In this document: positions 8,350-18,049 of the stretch, one piece after another
Layout of the letters: each line of letters opens with the position of its first letter
Position numbering within the stretch: the stretch's first letter is position 1
Assembly (NCBI GenBank): GCA_020310875.1
Contig: CM035407.1
Span: 72,459,221-72,523,220, forward strand
DNA from: Ceratopteris richardii
Taxonomy: Eukaryota > Streptophyta > Polypodiopsida > Polypodiales > Pteridaceae
Reading direction: 5' to 3'
DNA: 64,000 nucleotides
The notes under the pieces: generated by a model
The model's database searches: none
Told to the model about the DNA's origin: nothing
The model's input: the letters and a program-made list of their open reading frames with translations, nothing else
Program-made: the position numbers and the translations under genes

Positions 8350-8884
8350 CCCCTTCAAATTTTGCAAAATATTCATCACATCCCGAAATGACAATCCACC
8401 AGGTTCTAGATGTGATACTCCTGGTGCAAAAGCTGGATCAAGGCAGTCACAATCGATAGATATATAGACACCCTTGGCACCCACTCCAAGCTCCAGATTC
8501 TCCAAGAATCCCCTATCTTTATATAAATTTCTCATCTCAAATAACTCGACTCCAAACTTCTCTATTTGTTGTCTTCCTTCTTATTTATGGATCTAACTCC
8601 AACCTGTAGCAGGTGACGTGCATGTCCACCTTCCATTATCCGTGCAAAGGATGATCCATGAGAATAAATGTTCCCTTCAAAAGCATGGTATATATCAGGA
8701 TGTGCATCAAAATGCAAGATGTCCACAGGTCCTCCTAACTGTTCTGTGACAGCCCTCACAACAGGATATGTGATAGAGTGGTCACCACCAAGAATCAAAG
8801 GCGTAAAGGAGACTCATTCATCACAAGCTTTACAGAATCACTGATTGTTTTCATCAACAGTTCATCCCCAAACTCATACATGAC
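8350..8884 (-). pseudogene. Arginase fragment, frameshifted and fused
   Basis: The minus strand encodes the metal-binding core of plant arginase, which converts arginine to ornithine and urea. Visible motifs are ILGGDHSITYPVVRAV, LHFDAHPDIYHAFEGN, and YISIDCDCLDPAFAPGVSHL followed by EPGGLSFRDV. These hold the His and Asp residues that bind the two manganese ions. Two single-base deletions break the frame. One lies before ILGGDHS (near 8800, in a C run). The other lies between RSINK and EGRQQIEKFGVEL (near 8575, in an A run). The coding sequence runs without an intron and stops after ILQNLKG, where it passes directly into the TMEM144-like segment. No N-terminus is recognisable. Confidence 0.9.
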
Positions 8885-8889
8885 ATTAT

Positions 8890-9330
8890 TGATGTAAGGG
8901 TCCCAATGCAAACTTGAGAGGTTGCAGAATCAGTGGCCGCATTGTCACCATTTTGCCATTTGGAAGCTTTATTCATTTCTCCACGTCCGGAGTCATTGAG
9001 AAGAGAGGCGTTCATTTGATGGAAAGGGGTGCCTTGCATGAATCCTACCTTTTGACATTGACACACTACGCCATGTACACAATGCATTGACATGGGCAAA
9101 CAAGAACAAGTAGCCATACCATTCACATGTGGCAATGTTTGTTCCTTCAAAATTCCTGAACAGTCAACATGAGTATTGTTTTCTTCGTCTAATGGAGGTG
9201 CTTCACATGCAGCATGGCACAATAACGTGAATCGGAATTGGTTATCGCCAAAAGCCCCTCTTGTGTCACCAAGGGGTTCCCAGGCCTCATGTTCTGCTTC
9301 AAAACATCCAATTTTAATGCGACATGGCAT
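8890..9330 (-). other. Unrecognised Cys-rich open frame upstream of arginase fragment
   Basis: A 158-codon ATG frame on the minus strand (to 8854) shares orientation with the gene-fragment chimera. Its last codons overlap arginase-derived sequence in another frame, so only about 9330-8890 can be its own. It is rich in Cys, His and Asn, with clusters such as MATCSCLPMSMHC and GVVCQCQ. I recognise no family. It may be another captured transcript, 5' UTR or chance. Confidence 0.25.
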
Positions 9331-9489
9331 GCCGAAAGCTCCTACAAACTGAAATCAAACATATTTTCCTGCCAAATAGAACCACATTAGTGCATCAAAA
9401 CCAACCATTATCTGAGCTAACAGAGCCCCATATTGGCTCTTATACCGATGAAAATACACATGCGAAAAATGCATGCGGAGTCAAAATAG

Positions 9490-9790
9490 TCACCGATATA
9501 AGTGTCAGTTTCATAATGCTAGTATAAACGTCAGTATGGATGATGATATAAGCATCGGTATATGCATTGGTGTGCACCAGTACAAGCACTAGTAGATGCG
9601 CCGGTATACATGCCAATATGGCCTCGAGAGAAGCCTCTATGTGGGCATTGGTATATGCATCAGTATGGTCATCGATATAAGCACCATTATTTATTGGCAA
9701 TATCGACGATATAAGGATCTGTATTTTCCTTGGCAATACCGATGGTATAAGCATCAGGATTACCGAGGCAATACCGATGACCAGATCTAT
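9490..9790. repeat. Degenerate minisatellite of ATATAAGCATCGGTAT-like units
   Basis: Imperfect units of about 20-24 bp alternate CGGTAT or TGGTAT with ATAAGCATC or ATATGCATC. In one reverse frame this gives a repetitive HTDAY/HTNAY-like peptide, which is why a 222-codon minus-strand frame arises at 9440-10108. I treat that frame as spurious. Confidence 0.6.
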
Positions 9791-10020
9791 AATTTTTTTT
9801 TGGGTAGAGTGCAGTGTCCCTTGTTGCAACAACATGATAATTCTGTTGTCTAGCAAAGAACAATAACACTCTGCCCCAAAAAAAAACCGAGTACATGTTG
9901 TGACATGTACTCTAGTGGTTGTTGGTTTAGGATTTAGATCACTCGCAACCAAAACAAGATTTGATAAAGCAAAACACATTGTTGAACATAAAAAGGATAT
10001 ATGTGAGAGCACAATGAACC

Positions 10021-10260
10021 ATGAACCATGTACAAAATAGATATTCCATAAATGAACCATGTACAAAAGAGATATTCCATTAATGAAGCATGTACAAAAC
10101 TGTGGCAAACCATTGCCATATATGAGCCAAATACAAATTGTGGCAAACCACTACCATATATGAAGCAAATACAAAAGTGTGGCACACCACTGCCATATAT
10201 GAACCAAATACAAAACATATTGTGGCATGCCACTAGCATACACAAAACCAAAGGGATCAA
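10021..10260. repeat. Two adjacent tandem repeats (31 bp and ~38-43 bp)
   Basis: Units ATGAACCATGTACAAAA recur at 10021, 10052 and 10083 (period 31). They are followed by TGTGGCAAACCA-type units at 10101, 10139, 10178 and 10221 (periods 38, 39, 43). Both share the motif GAACCAAATACAAAA or GAACCATGTACAAAA, so the second array probably grew from the first. Confidence 0.7.
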
Positions 10261-10639
10261 AACATCTACATCTGCAATCCAGCAACACACATACATGAAA
10301 TTAGACAAAGTGAAATGATGTTCATAAAAAACAACTAAAAAACTCTAAACCAAGTTCAGAAGCACACCTCACAGTAGAATGTCCCATGAAATCACTACAT
10401 CGTGTCCCTCCAAGTCCTGCAAACGTGCAATCAGCCCATGATGATATCCATAAGTCTCCTCTGCTCATATCGGAAGATGACCCACTACCAACTCCTACAA
10501 CAAATATGCAAAACATGAGATCAATAAACATGACATGCTTAACATAAGCAAATTCATTAATCAAAATGATACATACAAACTCGTGGCGCATCGTGTGATA
10601 ATAGCTGCTACCCAACTACGATGTTCCAACTGCCTCTAG

Positions 10640-10940
10640 ACATGTGGTTGTTGCATCTTGCTATTGATGATATCAATCACGAGTGTGTTGTTGCTCGTCA
10701 TGAATCATCTCCCACTCCTCAACGTCTAGCCATACAAGCTTTGGTAAGCCTCCTTTGAAAGCATCACAAGCCTCTGATCATCGATGCGACATCACCTCAC
10801 ATGCCATGCACTGAATCCACTCGGAGTTGACAACAGGGTGCCCCGGTGTTGGCTGATACTCATAATAGATCGCCTCTTTGATGTAATTCTTGCGATCCTT
10901 GTCCTGTGCACTCCACTTGACCATGACAAAGTATGCAGAT
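10640..10940 (-). pseudogene. Decayed coding-like fragment of unknown family
   Basis: One minus-strand frame reads for about 90 codons with protein-like composition: MVKWSAQDKDRKNYIKEAIY, then EYQPTPGHPVVNSEWIQC and LVWLDVEEWEMIHDEQQHTR. It is broken by TGA and TAG codons, at least some of which would be CGA or CAG after a C to T change. This looks like an old exon or DNA-transposon ORF. I do not recognise the family. Confidence 0.35.
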
Positions 10941-10958
10941 TGTATTGTGCACAACCTT

Positions 10959-11300
10959 AAACCCTAAAACCTTAACCTTATGTATCTATGTTGTGTATGT
11001 ACATGTGTGCATGTGTGTGTATGTGTGTGTATGAATATGTGTGTGTATATGCATGTGAGTGTATGTGTGTGTACCTAAAACCCTAACCCTATGTGTGTGA
11101 GTGTCTGTGTGTATGTATATGTGTGTCTCTATATCTGTGTATGTGTATATGTGTGTGTATGAATATGTGTGTGTATGTGTATATGTGTGTGTATGTATAT
11201 ATGTATGTTTGTGTACCTAAAACCCTAAAACCCGTGTTTGTGTATTGTATATGTATGTGAGTGTATGTGTATATGTGAGTGTATGTATTACATGCCGATT
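10959..11300. repeat. TG/TATG microsatellite with interspersed telomere-like motifs
   Basis: A long (TG)n/(TATG)n tract is punctuated by AAACCCTAAAAC (10959-10970), CCTAAAACCCTAACCCT (11074-11090) and CCTAAAACCCTAAAACCC (11216-11233). These resemble the plant telomere unit CCCTAAA. They are spaced about 115 and 142 bp apart, always inside the same TG-rich context. Confidence 0.7.
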
Positions 11301-11309
11301 TTTATATAT

Positions 11310-11367
11310 CTCTCTCTCTCTTTCTATCTATCTATCTATCTATCTATCTATATATATATACACACAC

Positions 11368-11428
<61 letters not shown>

Positions 11429-11485
11429 CTCTATCTCTCTCTGTCTCTCTGTCTCTCTCTTTCAATCTCTCTTTCTCTCTCTAGT
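11310..11485. repeat. Compound microsatellite (CT)n-(CTAT)n-(CA)n-(TA)n-(CT)n
   Basis: Consecutive runs are TCTCTC, CTATCTAT, ACACAC, TATATA and CTCTGTCTC. Three overlapping plus-strand open frames here are pure repeat translation and are not genes. Confidence 0.9.
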
Positions 11486-11649
11486 AAAGAACAAAATAGT
11501 ACATGCATGGACATAGTTCACTCACATCGATGTAAATCTGGAACACTCATCATGCACGCACAATCGACATCGCCTCTCGTCAAACAAAAAATCACTGCCA
11601 AAAAGCTCCTGTAAAACAAAATGAGATTGAAATTAGGAAACCATAAAAA

Positions 11650-12095
11650 TAATAAGGAATAGAGAGAGAGAAGAAGAATATGAAAAGATATTTACTTCAA
11701 TGAAAGTTAAAATGAATGCTGAAATTTCAGCTCACAATCTCTCACTCTGATGACAATTTTGACTACACTAATGGCTTTGAAATGGGAGAAAAACTCCAAT
11801 GCAACTGTTGCAAATGCCTTTTCTTGTTCAGAATCAATGTTCTATGCTCCAAATTTGATTTGCATTATTGAAAGTGCACATGTGTCACAATGCAAAAAAC
11901 CAAAACTTGAAGAGTTGAACCTGCTCTAATACTATTGTTGGGTGTGTGTAGAAGTGCAAGAGACACAGAAGAACCACATTTAAGGATCACAAACGTAGCA
12001 AGACACACAATGAAGATGGATGACTCAAATATCTCACTATATTGATGATGAACATAACTGAAGTAACAAGTGAATAATATCCCTAAGTAAAAAGT
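11650..12095 (-). mobile_element. Relic of a copia 5' end (leader, primer site, partial LTR), related to element D
   Basis: GCTCTAATACTAT (11923-11935) is a two-transition variant of GCTCTGATACCA, the complement of the tRNA-iMet primer site. It is followed at 11936 by TGTTGG, as in the minus-oriented copias here. The preceding 11680-11800 matches the untranslated leader of element D (55270-55370), sharing GCTGAAATTTCA and CTTTGAAATGGG. The LTR-like part shares GAATAAT-CCCTAAGTA with D. All coding sequence is missing. Confidence 0.55.
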
Positions 12096-12337
12096 ACCAC
12101 TTGTTTAGAATGAAGAATGAGCATTTACTACTTACATATCTCATTTATGCATCTAAGCCCTTACATGCTCATGAATTCATATCTACATTACACTTTTTCA
12201 ACTACATTCACTTACCACACATACATCATACTCACACACACTCATATAAACTCCATTGTTCTTATGCATGCACATGCATCTAACATTATGCATTCACATG
12301 CATAGATGTTCACTTACACTCATTTCATATACATAAA

Positions 12338-12753
<416 letters not shown>

Positions 12754-12766
12754 AATCCCCCCTGGG
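12754..12766 (-). other. Polypurine tract of copia A
   Basis: Reads CCCAGGGGGGATT on the minus strand, directly before the 3' LTR. The same tract (one G shorter) is present in copia B. Confidence 0.8.
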
Positions 12767-12827
12767 AGTGATGCGGTGAACAAGGAGCTGACACTCATGT
12801 ATAAGGAAGTGCCGAGCTATGTGGAAA

Positions 12828-14261
12828 TCACTCCACAAAAGGAAGTAAGCCCAAAGCTTTGCGGAAAGCTTCAAACTTCTCCCTAGGCAGAGCCTTCATG
12901 AAAAGGTCTACTATGTTCTCTTGCATGGGCACATATGCCAAACTGATCTCCCCAGCAGAGAACCTCTCCCTGACATAGTGATAATGCACCTCAATGTGCT
13001 TAGTGCGAGCATGGAACACAGGGTTCCTTGCAACTACCAATGCGCTCAGACTGTCAGTGAAGATGGTGGTGGCAGAAGACTGGCCAACACCCAAATCAGC
13101 CATAAGGCGTCTGAGCCACACACACTCAACAGTCGCTGTGAAAGCTGCCCTATACTCAGCCTCACAACTGGAAGTGGCCACAGTAGGCTGCTTCTTGCTC
13201 AACCAAGATATACATGAGCTACCAAGCATGAAGCAAAAACCACTGGTGGACACACGAGTGTCATAGCAACCAGCCCAATCTGAGTCAGAAAAAGCATGCA
13301 AATCTGGCGTTAGTGATCCCCCCTTGGGATAAAACAACCCAAGTATTCGAGTACCACTCAAGTAGCGAAAGATGCGCTTAACCGCCTTCCAATGCGTGAC
13401 TCTTGGGCAATGCATAAACCTGCTCATCTGTGAGACAACAAACTGAATATATGGCCGAGTAATGCATAAGTAAATCAAGCATCCAACAGCCTCTTGATAG
13501 AGAACAGCATCAAATGCATCTCCAACATCATGAAGACTCAATCGTAAACCCCTCTCCATAGGAGTGGCAATAGGCTTACAGTCTTCAAGGCCAAAAAGCT
13601 GCAATAATGTGTCAATATATTTCGTTTGACACAAAGCCATTCCACCATCAACTTGCATAAACTGAATGCCCAAATAGTGATGCAAATGCCCCAAATCAGA
13701 CATCTCAAATGAGGCATGCAAATCAGCCTTGAAATCAGCAATATGCTTCTCAGTAGGACCAGTGAGCAGCATGTCGTCAACATAGACAACAGTGATCAGA
13801 AGCACATCATTAGCACGCTTAACATATAAGGTGCTTTCAGTTGGACTGTTCTCAAAACCATGTGCAACCAGATAGGCATGTATCTTCTCATACCAAGCAC
13901 GTGGTGCTTGCTTTAAACCATATAATGCCTTCTTTAACCTGCACACCTGGTTTTCATGCCCTTTCTGCACAAAGCCACGGGGCTGAAAAACATACACTTC
14001 TTCATGCAAGTCACCATTCGGAAATGTAGTTTTAATGTCCAACTGATGTACATTCCAACCATGATGGGCTGCAAGTGCACAAATGCTCCGAACAGTAGTC
14101 ATACGACATGTAGGTGCAAAGGTCTCATCAAAATCAATGCCTCTTTCCTGCGCATAACCCTTTGCAACAATCGTAGCCTTATACCTATCAACTGTACCAC
14201 TAGGTTTACACTTCAGCTCGTATACCCACTTAGTGCCAATGGCCTTCTTGCGAGGAGGCAA
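12828..14261 (-). CDS. pol: Copia A reverse transcriptase-RNase H segment
   Basis: A 477-codon uninterrupted frame. It starts in the conserved KKAIGTKWVYELK region, then ERGIDFDETFAPTCRMTTVR. The RT active site is YVDDMLL near residue 160. The RNase H domain has DSDWAGCYDTRVSTSGF (~330), SSCEAEYRAAF (~370) and TDSLSA (~405). The conserved ARTKHIEVHYHYVRERF closes the copia RNase H. It ends 62 bp before the PPT, as expected. The frame is only the C-terminal part of a gag-pol polyprotein, because a stop at 14286 separates it from integrase. RT and RNase H catalyse cDNA synthesis in virus-like particles. It is probably not functional on its own. Confidence 0.9.
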   Translation of the reverse strand: MPPRKKAIGTKWVYELKCKPSGTVDRYKATIVAKGYAQERGIDFDETFAPTCRMTTVRSICALAAHHGWNVHQLDIKTTFPNGDLHEEVYVFQPRGFVQKGHENQVCRLKKALYGLKQAPRAWYEKIHAYLVAHGFENSPTESTLYVKRANDVLLITVVYVDDMLLTGPTEKHIADFKADLHASFEMSDLGHLHHYLGIQFMQVDGGMALCQTKYIDTLLQLFGLEDCKPIATPMERGLRLSLHDVGDAFDAVLYQEAVGCLIYLCITRPYIQFVVSQMSRFMHCPRVTHWKAVKRIFRYLSGTRILGLFYPKGGSLTPDLHAFSDSDWAGCYDTRVSTSGFCFMLGSSCISWLSKKQPTVATSSCEAEYRAAFTATVECVWLRRLMADLGVGQSSATTIFTDSLSALVVARNPVFHARTKHIEVHYHYVRERFSAGEISLAYVPMQENIVDLFMKALPREKFEAFRKALGLLPFVE

Positions 14262-14285
14262 GTCACATAAAGACCATGTACCATT

Positions 14286-15419
14286 CTACATTATAGCATC
14301 ATATTCAGATTGCATAGCAGCCATCCAATTTTCTGAATATTGTGCTTCATCAAAAGAAACAGGCTCATTCTCATCACAGAGACTAGATGCAGCCATAACA
14401 TAGCAATCTGATGCAAAGGAGGCACTATGAGAGCCTGAACGAGTACGATATGACAAAGGTGCATCTAATTTGCTATCACGCAAAGTTTGCACCAGCCATT
14501 TTGGCATAGTTTTTGCCTGCTCAATATCAGCTCTCTCATCAACAAGTGCATCATGTAAATCTGCATCAGAAATAGAATGATTTGCATCATCATATGAAAC
14601 CTGCAAAGGCTGAGAAGTTGCCTCATTAGGACCAGCACTAGATTGTCCACCTGTAAAAAGAGGCATCAAAGTATCATACATGTCTTTGGAGCTAACAAAT
14701 GTCTCCTTAGTACATGAAAGCAATGGCTGAATAGCATCTTCCACAAAGACAACATCACGACTAACCAGAATGCGTTTAGTCTGTGGATGATATAGACGAT
14801 AGCCTTTACTTTCAGAACTGTACCCAACAAAAATACATTTTACTGCCTTATCATCCAATTTTTTGCGATGTTGTTCAGGCACTAATGCATATGCCAAACA
14901 ACCAAAAACACGCAGATGAGCAACAGATGGCTTTCGGTCATGCCAAGCCTCATATGGAGTGATAGACTACAACGCTTTAGTGGGACACCTGTTCAGTACA
15001 TATGCTGCACACATGACAGCCTCAAGCTAGAAACTATGTGGTAAAGCTTGACTCTTGACCATGCACCTCGCCATCTGCATGAGTGACCTGTTCTTTCGTT
15101 CAACAACTCCATTCTGTTGAGGTGTATACGACACTGTACACTGGTGTTTTATCCCACGTTCAGCCAGAAATGCATTAAAATCAGAAGACATATATTCCCC
15201 CCCTCGATCAGAACGGAGGGTGCCCATTTTACATGCTGACAGATTTTCAACCAAAACCAAAAACTGTTTAAAGCACATGAACACCTCGGACTTTTCTTTG
15301 AGTGGATATACCCATGCATGCCTGGAAAAATCATTAATGAAAGTCGCAAAGTAAAGGTAATTCCCAAAAGAGGGTGTCTACATAGGACCACAGACATCAC
15401 TATGTACAAGCTACAATTT
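14286..15419 (-). pseudogene. pol: Copia A integrase segment
   Basis: Two main frames (15027-15284 and 14286-14897) plus broken sequence make up the integrase. TLRSDRGGEYMSSDFNAFLA carries the second catalytic Asp. SYTPQQNGVVERKN carries the catalytic Glu. The downstream SESKGYRLYHPQTKRILVSR block is the usual copia integrase C-terminal region, followed by a polar linker to RT. Stops include TAG at 15378-15380, where copies B and E read CAG. Integrase joins the cDNA to target DNA. This copy is inactive. Confidence 0.9.
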
Positions 15420-16099
15420 CTACGTAGCCCGAACTGAACCATCTTTTGGAAAGGATGAACGCTGCATTTTGCCCAAAATACAACCTTCACATACATGTTT
15501 TCCAGGTGCCTCAAGCTTGGGCAAAGAAGACACCATATCAGATTTCTGCACGCGTAGCAAACTAGCAAAATTCAGATGACCAAAGCGTGCATGCCAAAGC
15601 TTTGCATCTGACATAGCCTGAGAATCATGAACTGCACATGCCAAATCATTCACAAATCTTTCATAGTCTATGATCTTATACAACCCTCGACATAAAATGC
15701 CAGAAGCAATAATCACATTGCCATTTGATAGATCATGAACTGTACACCTGTCATCAACAAATTTCACAACCAAGCCAATCTTGGCTAATGCAGAAACTGA
15801 TAACAGATTCTTCTTGATCCCTGGCACAAATAAAGCATCTGACAAGGTGAAAGAACTACCATCAGCAGTAGTCAGAATGATCTTACCAACTCCCATAACA
15901 GGATAAGAGGAGTTGTTGGCGCATGTGATAGTATTCCTTGTAGGGGCAGGCTCGATGAAGAGAAGAAACTGCGCTGCGAGGTAATATGTTTGGTCGCCCC
16001 ACTGTCAAAGTACCAAACATCTGAGTCCACTACAGACATGCACTGCTCATGAGAATTTGGGTCAAAACTGCAAACAGTGGTAAACGCCCATTCTTCTTC
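15420..16099 (-). pseudogene. pol: Copia A protease and GAG-pre-integrase segment
   Basis: 15420-15896 encodes MGVGKIILTTADGSSFTLSD through LWHARFGHLNFASLLR and a CEGCILGKM zinc-binding block. This is the conserved GAG-pre-integrase domain. Upstream to 16099 the sequence still encodes VWYFDSGATKHIT, with the protease DSGA active site, but a frameshift in the following serine/leucine stretch (near 15960) breaks it. Protease would cleave the polyprotein. Confidence 0.85.
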
Positions 16100-17092
16100 C
16101 TACATAAGATTAGCGGACTCTATTTTTGGTGTAGAGGCTTCTGCAACAACCATTCCAGCCTCCTTTTTCTTTGCCTCTTTTGTAGCGAGTTTTGGACAGT
16201 TCTTTATGATATGATCATTCCCTTTACAGTACTTGCAAAATAATTTCTGCTTTTCTGATTTCTTCTCATCTTTATCCTGGTTCTTCGAATGTGCAACATT
16301 TGCAGATTTCTGCTTACTAGTAGAAGAGCTCCATTTTCCTTTGCCCTTCTGACTAGCCAGGAAAGCTTGATCTGCAACATGCATAATGGACCTGTTCTGC
16401 CTGGACTGATCTTCGTGCAACAGAACAGAGACTAACTCCTCAAATGATAAGGCATTCGGATTGCCTTTCATCATCAACCGAAGAGTAGAAGCAAAACTCT
16501 GACATGAATCAGGAAGACCATTCAAAACGGTCTGCACAAGTGAGCTATCTGGTATAACCTCATCATCAGAAATCAACTGTTCCTTCAAATCTTTGATCTT
16601 CGTTAGGAAATTGTCCATAGAATCACCTTCATTCATGTGCTCACTCTCCAACTGTTTTTGGAGGTAAGCAACACGAGCCTCATTCCTAGCTTGGTACAAT
16701 GTGGTAAGTGTATCCCAAGCATCCCTAGCTGTTCTACAAGAGCGAATATGAGGAATAATGGCACGTTTGACAAACAAAGCTATCAATGCATGTGCCTGGG
16801 CATCTCTGCCATCCCAATGAATCTGCTCTACAGTAGGCGCAACAGAAACAGTAGCACGAATAGGAATCTGCGAAATATCATCTTTGACACCATCTTCATC
16901 AGCTCCAACACGTGTATTTGCAGTACCTGTCATTACACGTGTAACAAGACGTCTTTCAACACCCTACACAATGTTCCACAATCCTTTTGCAACCAAAACA
17001 TGTCGCATCATATAAGCCCATAATGGGTAGTTGGTACCATCCAACTTATCCTCAACAGCCAACATACGGAATACATCACTGCTTTCAGCCAT
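16100..17092 (-). pseudogene. gag: Copia A gag
   Basis: The ATG at 17092-17090 opens MAESSDVFRMLAVEDKLDGT, a typical copia capsid start. TAG at 16966-16964 interrupts it after GLWNIV. The main 277-codon frame (16100-16933) holds the capsid region ending in a CCHC zinc knuckle, CKYCKGNDHIIKNC. Another TAG at 16102-16100 replaces the CAG seen in B, cutting gag from protease. Gag would form the particle shell and package the RNA. Confidence 0.9.
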
Positions 17093-17433
17093 GGCCGGTG
17101 ACTAAAATACCTTGATGCAGAAAATTGAATGTATCTCAAAAAGTTGAACGGAACTACCCAAACGAGTTCTGCTAAACTTGTAGTAGACTTCGAGACGCAT
17201 ATACTGGCGAACAGAAACAGGTATATACCTTTGGCTCAAAAAGACAAAATAGCCTGCACAAGCGCTGCGATAGTGCGTTCGGAGGCCGAAACGAGCTTAG
17301 ATCACGATTTCGGCACCACATAGCGAAGCTGTTTTGATCTCTGAAACACCCTGAGTATGCTCACCAAATTTCGTGCGAATCTGAGACTACAAATGGAGGA
17401 GTGTCGACGGCGCCCTAGATGAAGCGACAACCT

Positions 17434-17445
17434 GGTCTGATACCA
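17434..17445 (-). other. Primer-binding site of copia A (tRNA-iMet)
   Basis: The minus strand reads TGGTATCAGACC, one mismatch from TGGTATCAGAGC, two bases inside the 5' LTR. Confidence 0.85.
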
Positions 17446-17447
17446 AT

Positions 17448-17678
17448 TGTTGGAGTTAGACGTCTGTAGAAGCACGCGAACAGCACAAGGAAGAAGAAGA
17501 AGCTTGGAACACAAACACACAATACTGAATGTATTACTAGAGAATGTACAAAGATAAGTAGCCCATTAGGGCAATAGGCGTATATACAAGCCGGGGGAAA
17601 AAAACCTCCTAAAGAGAGAAAAAAGTGCCTCGGCGGTCCTAGTGTGTTCACACACATCACTACCTAAATATATCAACA
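17448..17678 (-). repeat. 5' LTR of copia A
   Basis: 231 bp, TGTTGGAGTT to TATCAACA. It differs from the left LTR at only a few positions. Confidence 0.95.
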
Positions 17679-17694
17679 CACACACACACATATA

Positions 17695-17764
17695 TACCCA
17701 TACGCTTACACTCATACATACACTTAAGCACATATGCATTCAATTTACTCATGCATCTAACTCT

Positions 17765-17782
<18 letters not shown>
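17695..17782. repeat. Direct flank repeat, right copy (88 bp)
   Basis: Repeats 12338-12425 on the other side of copia A, again leading into an AT run. Confidence 0.8.
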
Positions 17783-17798
<16 letters not shown>

Positions 17799-18049
17799 TT
17801 TTCATATTTGTACATCATGTAATATGATCATACTCTATATTCATACATGTTCATGCATTAACCTACATACACACATTCATCATTTTCATACTTACTATCA
17901 TGCACATGCATTTATATTTTATACTAACTTGCGTCTATATAAACATTTATCCAATCATGTATTTCTCAAAAAAATTCTCACACTAACTAATTAATTGCCA
18001 CTAATTAAATTAATTTTCATTAAATTAACTAATTAAATTAACATCTCCC

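Noticed and set aside
7831..8467. Plus-strand frames 7831-8193 and 8264-8467
   Set aside because: Antisense to the TMEM144-like and arginase fragments, which explain the coding signal.
9440..10108. 222-codon minus-strand open frame
   Set aside because: It is largely a translation of the degenerate minisatellite (HTDAY-like repetition) with no domain.
10021..10260. Regularly spaced repeats resembling a CRISPR array
   Set aside because: The units are contiguous tandem repeats without unique spacers, and the genome is eukaryotic.
11238..11614. Overlapping frames of Tyr-Ile and Ser-Leu repeats
   Set aside because: Pure microsatellite translation.
17434..17447. Possible tRNA gene at GGTCTGATACCAAT and similar sites
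   Set aside because: Only the 12-base complement of the tRNA-iMet 3' end is present, next to an LTR, which is a primer-binding site and not a gene.
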